Below are positions 58,714 through 64,000 of a stretch of 64,000 nt of DNA, one piece after another. The position numbers and the translations under genes are program-made. Origin of the DNA: Bosea sp. Tri-49 (GTDB lineage Bacteria > Pseudomonadota > Alphaproteobacteria > Rhizobiales > Beijerinckiaceae); NCBI RefSeq assembly GCF_003952665.1, contig NZ_CP017946.1, positions 930,001 to 994,000 of the forward strand, in the 5' to 3' direction. The stretch's first letter is position 1; each line of letters starts with the position of its first letter. The notes below the pieces were generated by a model that was not told where the DNA came from, ran no database searches, and was given only the letters and a program-made list of their open reading frames with translations.

Positions 58714-60192
58714 TCAGTCGAGCAAGGTCGCGCCGAAGTTCTGCTGCGGGTCGATATCGGCAACGAGGCGGCCGGTCGGCGTCGCTGCGCTGCCGCCCGT
58801 GCGAGCGAGCCAACGGCCTGAGCCCGGGGCGGCGAGCAACGTGCCGTCTCCGATGACATCCCGGCCACGGACGAGAACATGTTCGGGCCAGCCGGTGACG
58901 CCGCGGCCCGCAAACGGCGTGAAGCCGGTGCGATCATGCATCGCCGCGTCGGTGATCGTCACCGCCTTGTCCGGATCCCAGATTGCGATGTCGGCGTCGT
59001 AGCCGGGCAGCAGCGCTCCCTTGCCGGGAAGGTTGTAGATTTCGGCCGGCGCGGTCGCGGTCAGGTTCACGAACGCCTCAAGGCCGCGACCGGCGAATTC
59101 CGGCCGGCCCTTCGAGACCAGCGCATCGAACAGCAGGGGCAGCCGCGTCTCCAACCCGGGCAGTCCGTTGGCGATCTGCTTGAAGGTCGGGTTCGGGCCG
59201 GCCGAAAGCTTGCCGGTCTCATCGAAACGATAGGGCGCGTGGTCCGAGGACACGGTCTGGATGTCGCCGAGCGCCAGCGCCTGCCAGAGCGCCTCCTGGT
59301 CGGCCTGCTCGCGCGGTGGCGGCGAGCACATCCATTTGGCGCCTTCGAGCCCCGGCTTGTCGAGGTCGTGCCGGGTCAGGAAGAGATATTGCGGGCAGGT
59401 CTCGGCGAAGACCTTAAGTCCCCGACCGCGCGCCGCGCGGATCGCCTGCGCCCCTTCGGCGGTCGAGACGTGGAAGATCATGATCGGCTGGTCGAGCAGC
59501 TCGGCCGCCGTGATCAGCCGGTTGAAAGCTTCGGCCTCGGAGCCGCGCGGATGGCTGATCGCATGGTATTTTGGGGCGACATAACCCTTCTCGACAAGCT
59601 TGCGGCCCATCCAGGAAATCATGCCGTGGTTTTCGGCATGGACGCAGACCAGCGCCCGGTTTTGCCGTGCCGTCAGCAGCAGGTCGAGCAGCGGCTCGTC
59701 GTCGACCTTGATCAGGTCGTAGGTCATGAAGACCTTGATCGAGGCATGGCCCTCGCCAATCAGCGCCGGCAGGTCCTGCTCGATCGTCTTGGCGTCTGGA
59801 TTGGCGACGATGAGGTGGAAGGCGTAGTCGATCAGCGCGCCGCGCCGGGCGAGCGCGGCATAGTCGTCGACGACTGTCCTCAGGTCGAGGCCGCGGTGCT
59901 GCGCGGCGAAGGAGATCAGCGTCGTATTGCCACCGAAGGCCGCCGAGGCTGTGGCGCTCTCGAAGGTGTCGGCGTTGAGCAGCCCGCCGGCCGAGACCTG
60001 CTCGACATGGGCATGGGTATCGATGCCGCCCGGCAGGACGAGCTTGCCGGTCGCGTCGATCTCGCGCGCGCCCGGCGCGAGGCCAAGGCCGAGCGCGGCG
60101 ACCTTGCCGTCCTTGACCGCAACATCGGCGCGGAAGCTGCCGGTCGCGGAGCCGACCGTGCCGCCGCGAATGACCAGATCGTAGTTCGCCAT
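58714..60192 (-). CDS. hydA: Dihydropyrimidinase / hydantoinase
   Basis: A 492-residue amidohydrolase of the cyclic-imide class, opening dihydropyrimidines or 5-substituted hydantoins to N-carbamoyl compounds. Metal ligands are present: H60 and H62 (GGIDTHAHVEQ), the carbamylated K153 (SIKVFMTYD), VHAENHG (H185), IFHVSTAEGA and SSDHAPY with the catalytic Asp. The genes for the racemase and N-carbamoyl amino acid hydrolase lie upstream in the same operon, which favours hydantoin over pure pyrimidine catabolism. D- or L-selectivity cannot be read. Confidence 0.92.
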   Translation of the reverse strand: MANYDLVIRGGTVGSATGSFRADVAVKDGKVAALGLGLAPGAREIDATGKLVLPGGIDTHAHVEQVSAGGLLNADTFESATASAAFGGNTTLISFAAQHRGLDLRTVVDDYAALARRGALIDYAFHLIVANPDAKTIEQDLPALIGEGHASIKVFMTYDLIKVDDEPLLDLLLTARQNRALVCVHAENHGMISWMGRKLVEKGYVAPKYHAISHPRGSEAEAFNRLITAAELLDQPIMIFHVSTAEGAQAIRAARGRGLKVFAETCPQYLFLTRHDLDKPGLEGAKWMCSPPPREQADQEALWQALALGDIQTVSSDHAPYRFDETGKLSAGPNPTFKQIANGLPGLETRLPLLFDALVSKGRPEFAGRGLEAFVNLTATAPAEIYNLPGKGALLPGYDADIAIWDPDKAVTITDAAMHDRTGFTPFAGRGVTGWPEHVLVRGRDVIGDGTLLAAPGSGRWLARTGGSAATPTGRLVADIDPQQNFGATLLD

Positions 60193-60204
60193 CTGCTCTC
60201 GTCC

Positions 60205-60864
60205 TCAGCGTACCATAACCGTGCCGATCGCCATGGCGACCGCGGCGTGGGTCGGGTCGATCACCGGGATGCCCAGGGAATCCTCCAGCGGCCTGCGATG
60301 GCGCGCCATGCCGGCGCAGCCCATGATGATGGCGCCGGCGCCGTCCTCGTCCCTGAGTTCGCGCCCGATCGCGATCATGCGCTGCAGGGTGCCTTCGCCC
60401 GAGGCGCTTTCCGCCACCGACATTTCGAGAGGGCGCTCGCCGGCGAGCCGGTCCATCTGCCCCATCTGGCGCAGATAGCGGATATGGCGCGGGATCGAGC
60501 GCGACTTGATCGCGATGACGCCGAAGCGGTCCGCCCGCGTCAGCGCCGTCAGCACGCCGCATTCGGCGATGCCGAAGACCGGGCTCGCCGTGCCCTCGCG
60601 GGCGACATGGAGCCCGGGATCCGAATAACAGGCGATAACGAAGGCATCGACGTCGTTGGCGGCCTCGATCCGGCGGCGCAAGGGGAGGGTGACGCTCTCG
60701 ACATGCTCCTGCGTTTCGATGCCGGCCGGGCCCTCGCGCAAGGTCTCGCAGACGATCTCCGGTCCCTCAGTGAAAGCGAGCGGTACCAGCGCCTGCCGCA
60801 ACCCCTCCGTGACCGTTTCGTTGGAGTTAGGATTGATGACGAGGATGCGGGGGCGGCGGCTCAT
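60205..60864 (-). CDS. hyuE: Hydantoin racemase (Asp/Glu racemase superfamily)
   Basis: A 219-residue protein with the hydantoin racemase signature: ILVINPNSNETVTEGL at the N-terminus, catalytic C79 in FVIACYSDPGL and C183 in IIMGCAGMA, about 105 residues apart as in known enzymes. It interconverts D- and L-5-monosubstituted hydantoins so that both forms can be used. The start follows the N-carbamoyl amino acid hydrolase gene by 54 bases and the hydantoinase gene begins 12 bases after its stop. Confidence 0.93.
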   Translation of the reverse strand: MSRRPRILVINPNSNETVTEGLRQALVPLAFTEGPEIVCETLREGPAGIETQEHVESVTLPLRRRIEAANDVDAFVIACYSDPGLHVAREGTASPVFGIAECGVLTALTRADRFGVIAIKSRSIPRHIRYLRQMGQMDRLAGERPLEMSVAESASGEGTLQRMIAIGRELRDEDGAGAIIMGCAGMARHRRPLEDSLGIPVIDPTHAAVAMAIGTVMVR

Positions 60865-60918
60865 CGGCGGAATCCGGAGATGGTGGGCTGATCGTTCAGC
60901 ATGGCATTGTGCATCGGC

Positions 60919-62220
60919 TCAGGCGACCTCTCGTGCCACCCAATCGGCCAGGATGGTGCAGGCGGCGAGAAAGTCGTCGATCTCCATCGCCTCCTGCGGG
61001 TTGTGGCTGCCGTGTTCGTTGCGCACGAACAGCATGGCGATCGGCACGCCGGCGGCGGCGAAGGCCGCGGAATCATGGGAGGCCGGGCTGCCGAGCGGCA
61101 TCGTCGCGATGCCCTGGCGTGCGGCTGCCGCTTCTAGCGCGGCGACGATGCCGGGGTCGACCGGCCCGACTGCGGCGCTGGCGCGAGCGCCGAGGTCGAA
61201 GGTTACGCGCCTGCGCACTTCGATCTCGCGGATAGCGACCAGCATCTTCGCCTCGACCCGCTCCAGCACGGTGGGGTCATAGGCCCGCACATCGAGGCTG
61301 AAGGCGAAGCTGCCCGGAACTGTGGTCAGGCCGTGCACTGCCGGGTCGGTGTGGAAGCGGCCGAGCGTGACGGCCATCGGGAAGCCGGCGGTTTCCTCCT
61401 CCTGCCAGAGACGATCGACCAGCATGGCGAACTCGGCGCCGGCCATCGCGGCGTCGCGGCGGAAACGGCGCGGCGTGCCGACATGGTCGTGCCGCCCGAC
61501 GATCTGCGCGTCCGGATAGCGGAAGTTGCCCGGTACGCCGGTGCAGATTGCCACCGGTAGGCCGGATTCGACCAGGCTGGGTGCCTGCTCGATATGGACC
61601 TCGAGGAAGGCCCGGATCGCAGCCGGGTCGAGATGGCGCTCGCGTCGGCGGATCGCCGCGGAATCGCCGCCGCTGGCGTCGATGCTCGCAGCGAGCACGC
61701 GGCCGTCGTCGATGCGCTTCGCTTCCAGAGTTCCATCCGGCAAGGTGCCGAGCGCCGAGCGGCTGCCGATATAGGAGACCTGGAACCAGACGCTCTCCTC
61801 GGCCCGCACGCCGATTGCGGTGACATCGCAACGCGGCCGGATGCCGAGCGCGCGCAGCGTCTCGATGACGACGAGCCCGGCGACGACGCCCGCCGCACCG
61901 TCGAAATTGCCGCCATGCGGCACGCTGTCGAGATGCGAGCCCATCAGGATGCGTGGGGCCGCGGCATCGCGGCCCTGCAGGGTGACATAGGTATTGGCGG
62001 CGAAATCATGCGCGACGGCGAGGCCCCGCGCCTTGCCGTGATCCGCTAGGAGGCGGTGGCCGAAATCCTCGCCCGCGCCATAGGTGTCGCGCGTGATGCC
62101 GGGCTCGTCGCGGCTGCCAGCCGCCAGCCGGTCGAACAGCGTCTCCACCCAGGCGCGCTGGGCGGCGACGGCCTGGGCGATCGCGGTCTCGGCGCGGGCT
62201 GTCCTGGCGGTTGCGGTCAT
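60919..62220 (-). CDS. hyuC: N-carbamoyl-L-amino acid hydrolase (M20 family)
   Basis: A 433-residue metallo-hydrolase of the M20 family in the beta-ureidopropionase / allantoate amidohydrolase branch. Metal-binding motifs: MGSHLDSVPHGGNFDGAAGV, AEESVWFQ-type Glu, FLEVHIEQAPSL and the C-terminal SPASHDSAAFAAAG with the late His. It releases ammonia and CO2 from N-carbamoyl amino acids produced by hydantoinase. Allantoate amidohydrolases look alike, so the call relies on the operon. Confidence 0.88.
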   Translation of the reverse strand: MTATARTARAETAIAQAVAAQRAWVETLFDRLAAGSRDEPGITRDTYGAGEDFGHRLLADHGKARGLAVAHDFAANTYVTLQGRDAAAPRILMGSHLDSVPHGGNFDGAAGVVAGLVVIETLRALGIRPRCDVTAIGVRAEESVWFQVSYIGSRSALGTLPDGTLEAKRIDDGRVLAASIDASGGDSAAIRRRERHLDPAAIRAFLEVHIEQAPSLVESGLPVAICTGVPGNFRYPDAQIVGRHDHVGTPRRFRRDAAMAGAEFAMLVDRLWQEEETAGFPMAVTLGRFHTDPAVHGLTTVPGSFAFSLDVRAYDPTVLERVEAKMLVAIREIEVRRRVTFDLGARASAAVGPVDPGIVAALEAAAARQGIATMPLGSPASHDSAAFAAAGVPIAMLFVRNEHGSHNPQEAMEIDDFLAACTILADWVAREVA

Positions 62221-62338
62221 AGGCGGTCCAATCGGTTGGTCCGGCGTCCGGCCGGTATTGAGCTGCGCCGTCTTCGCCGTCGCAGCTCAAGATGGTCGTC
62301 AGGGTCACGAGTGCCGCTTGCCGCCGCCCCCTGCGGCA

Positions 62339-63916
62339 TCAGTTGCGTTTGAGGTTCCAGAACACCGGTGTGCTCTTCATCATCCCCGATAGGTTGCTGC
62401 GAAAGAGCGTCGGCTGCTTGTACTGGCCGATCGGATAGTAGGGGACCTCCTCCAAGGCGACCTTCTGAATCTCGTCGCAGATGCGCTTCTGCGCGGCTGT
62501 ATCGCCGGTCGCCAGCCATTGCCCGCGCAACGCCTCGATCTTGTCGCTCTTGACCCAGCCCGGAAAGGCTCCGTCGCCACGCAAGGTCGAGTGGACCAGC
62601 GGATTGAGCCAGTCGATGCCTTGCCAATTGCCGACGAATACGTTCCAGCCGCCCTGGTCGGAAGGGCCCTTGTTGACGCGGCGCTTGAGCACCGAACCGA
62701 AATCGAGCGCCGTGTACTCGACGTTCATGCCCGCCTTCTGCATGACGTCGGCCGCGATATCGCCCAACGGCTTCTGGGCGAGCGAGTCGGCCGGCACCAG
62801 CAACACGACCTTCTCGCCGTTATAGCCGGCCGCCTTCAGCTCGCGCCTGACCTTGTCGTAGTCGCGCTTGCTCCGAAAGACATCGAGCCCCACCTCGCTA
62901 GCCATGGGCGTCTCCGGCGTGAAATAGCCCAGCGGTCCGTACCGGAAGGCCGGATCGTCGCCGGCCACCGCCATCATGAAGGCGTCCTGGTCGATGGCAC
63001 CGAGCAGGGCACGCCGGATCGCCGGATTGTCGAAGGGGGGTTGAAGATGGTTCACGCGCATCTGGCAGGTGAAGCCGAGCGGGTCGAGCACCGCCGTGCG
63101 CGTGGCCTTGTTGGTGGCGACGACCGGCATCAAATCGTGCGGCATCGCCTCCTGCCAGTCCTGCTCGCCGGCCTGGACGGCTGCGGTTCCGGTCGCTGCG
63201 TCCGGCATCGTGGTCCACTCGACGCGATCGAAATGGACGATCTTCGGGCCTGAGGTCCAGTCCGGTGTTCCGGCCTCGCGCGGCCTGTAGCGCGCGAACT
63301 TCTCATAGGCGTTGCGGGCGCCGGGCACGCGCTCGTCGGCCTTGTAGCGGAAGGGGCCGGACCCCACGACCTCGGGAATGACCTTGAAGGGGTCGGTCGT
63401 GGCCAACCGCTCGGGCATCATGAAGCAGACCGGCGCCGAGACCTTGCCGAGCGCGTAGGGCAGATAAGGGAAGGGGGCCTTGAGCCGGAACCGGATGGTG
63501 CGGTCATCCGGGGCGGAGAGTTCGTCGACCGCCTGCATCAGCGCATCTCCGGCGGCGTCGCGCAGAGCCCAGCGCCGGATGCTGGCGACGCAGTCACGGG
63601 CCGTCACCTTCTCGCCGTCGTGCCAGAGCAGACCGTCGCGCAAGGTCAGATTCCAGAGCTTGCCGTCGTTCTCGACCGTGTGGCCTTCGACCATCTGCGG
63701 CGATACTTCGAGCCTGGTGTTCATGCCGTAGAGCGTGTCGAACACCATGAAGCCATGGGTCCGCGACACCTGCGCCGTCGCATAGACGGGGTCGGGGAAG
63801 GCAAGATCGATCACGGGGACGAAGCGCAGGGTCGAGGCGGGCGCCGCGCGAACCAGGGCCGGTCTGGCGAGCGAAGCGGTCGCGGCGCCCGCGATGAAAT
63901 GGCGACGGTTCAACAT
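62339..63916 (-). CDS. Peptide-type ABC transporter binding protein (family 5), Tat-exported
   Basis: A 525-residue periplasmic binding protein of the DppA/OppA family. A twin-arginine signal (MLNRRHFIAGAATASLARP) starts at the ATG at 63916. Typical blocks are WNLTLRDGLLWHDGEKVTARDCVASIRRW and GSGPFRYK, and DWLNPLVHSTLRGDG near the C-terminus. It is encoded 118 bases upstream of the hydrolase, so its ligand may be a hydantoin, N-carbamoyl amino acid or peptide-like compound. The frame remains open to the window edge, so any upstream partner genes are outside. Confidence 0.9.
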   Translation of the reverse strand: MLNRRHFIAGAATASLARPALVRAAPASTLRFVPVIDLAFPDPVYATAQVSRTHGFMVFDTLYGMNTRLEVSPQMVEGHTVENDGKLWNLTLRDGLLWHDGEKVTARDCVASIRRWALRDAAGDALMQAVDELSAPDDRTIRFRLKAPFPYLPYALGKVSAPVCFMMPERLATTDPFKVIPEVVGSGPFRYKADERVPGARNAYEKFARYRPREAGTPDWTSGPKIVHFDRVEWTTMPDAATGTAAVQAGEQDWQEAMPHDLMPVVATNKATRTAVLDPLGFTCQMRVNHLQPPFDNPAIRRALLGAIDQDAFMMAVAGDDPAFRYGPLGYFTPETPMASEVGLDVFRSKRDYDKVRRELKAAGYNGEKVVLLVPADSLAQKPLGDIAADVMQKAGMNVEYTALDFGSVLKRRVNKGPSDQGGWNVFVGNWQGIDWLNPLVHSTLRGDGAFPGWVKSDKIEALRGQWLATGDTAAQKRICDEIQKVALEEVPYYPIGQYKQPTLFRSNLSGMMKSTPVFWNLKRN

Positions 63917-64000
63917 TGGGCTTCCCAGCTCGATCCATGGCGCAGCCGGAGACCCGTGCGCGTCGCCCGGACCTTGCGGCGGTGCACCCGCCAAGACAAT

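Overview
This 64 kb window reads as chromosomal DNA of a high-GC alphaproteobacterium of the Rhizobiales (Hyphomicrobiales), most like Bosea or a relative. The placement rests on gene content (NDUFA12 homologue, DUF2155, BA14K and Atu4866-like proteins, class II NrdJ, an ANTAR-controlled amide regulon) and on short interspersed palindromes of a kind common in this order. It is an inference from reading, not from a search. Protein-coding density is high. I see no tRNA, rRNA, CRISPR array or intact mobile element.

Layout. 0-1.3 kb: the end of a Bug/TctC-type binding protein and a small membrane protein. 1.5-4.3 kb: gyrA with its terminator. 4.4-9.1 kb (minus): an AsmA-like protein and a ferric-iron ABC transporter (binding protein and fused permease, no ATPase). 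9.7-12.4 kb: ilvD and a Sel1-repeat protein. 12.5-21 kb: housekeeping and small secreted proteins (ExoIII, BA14K, UPF0114, a HerA-like ATPase, Atu4866-like, carboxymuconolactone decarboxylase family, SDR with divergent LysR, DnaB-like ATPase, YARHG). 21.4-30.5 kb: DsbA-like protein, accBC, aat, VOC, DUF2155, mntH, an ABM-fold protein, LysR, NDUFA12 and NIPSNAP. 31.2-35.0 kb: B12-dependent ribonucleotide reductase nrdJ.

35.3-49.1 kb (minus) is the most striking part: one continuous amide-utilisation locus. In transcription order it has an AmiC-like cytoplasmic amide sensor, an AmiR-like ANTAR antiterminator, a Tat-exported binding protein with a five-component Urt/Fmd-type ABC importer, aliphatic amidase AmiE (E59/K134/C166 in the canonical numbering), an NCS1 permease, a MetX-like alpha/beta hydrolase, and a MoxR-type AAA ATPase with a VWA partner of the NorQ/NorD type. 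The RNA leaders before amiC and before the transporter hold three copies of one design. Each copy is two short hairpins with six-base loops (A at loop position 2, G at position 4), and the second hairpin overlaps an intrinsic terminator. I read these as ANTAR targets and propose the whole 13.5 kb is switched by transcription antitermination.

49.2-52.6 kb is a scarred accessory patch: pieces of an IS3-family element at both ends in the same orientation, an IS110-family 5' fragment, and a phospholipase-D-fold protein between them. 52.7-58.6 kb carries a cytochrome c and an alternative aa3-type oxidase (subunits II, I, two tandem III-like, IV) resembling the coxMNOP arrangement, plus a PRC-barrel protein. 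58.7-63.9 kb (minus) is a hydantoin/pyrimidine-type operon: dihydropyrimidinase, hydantoin racemase, N-carbamoyl amino acid hydrolase and a peptide-type binding protein. Together with the amide locus it suggests a lifestyle of scavenging organic nitrogen.
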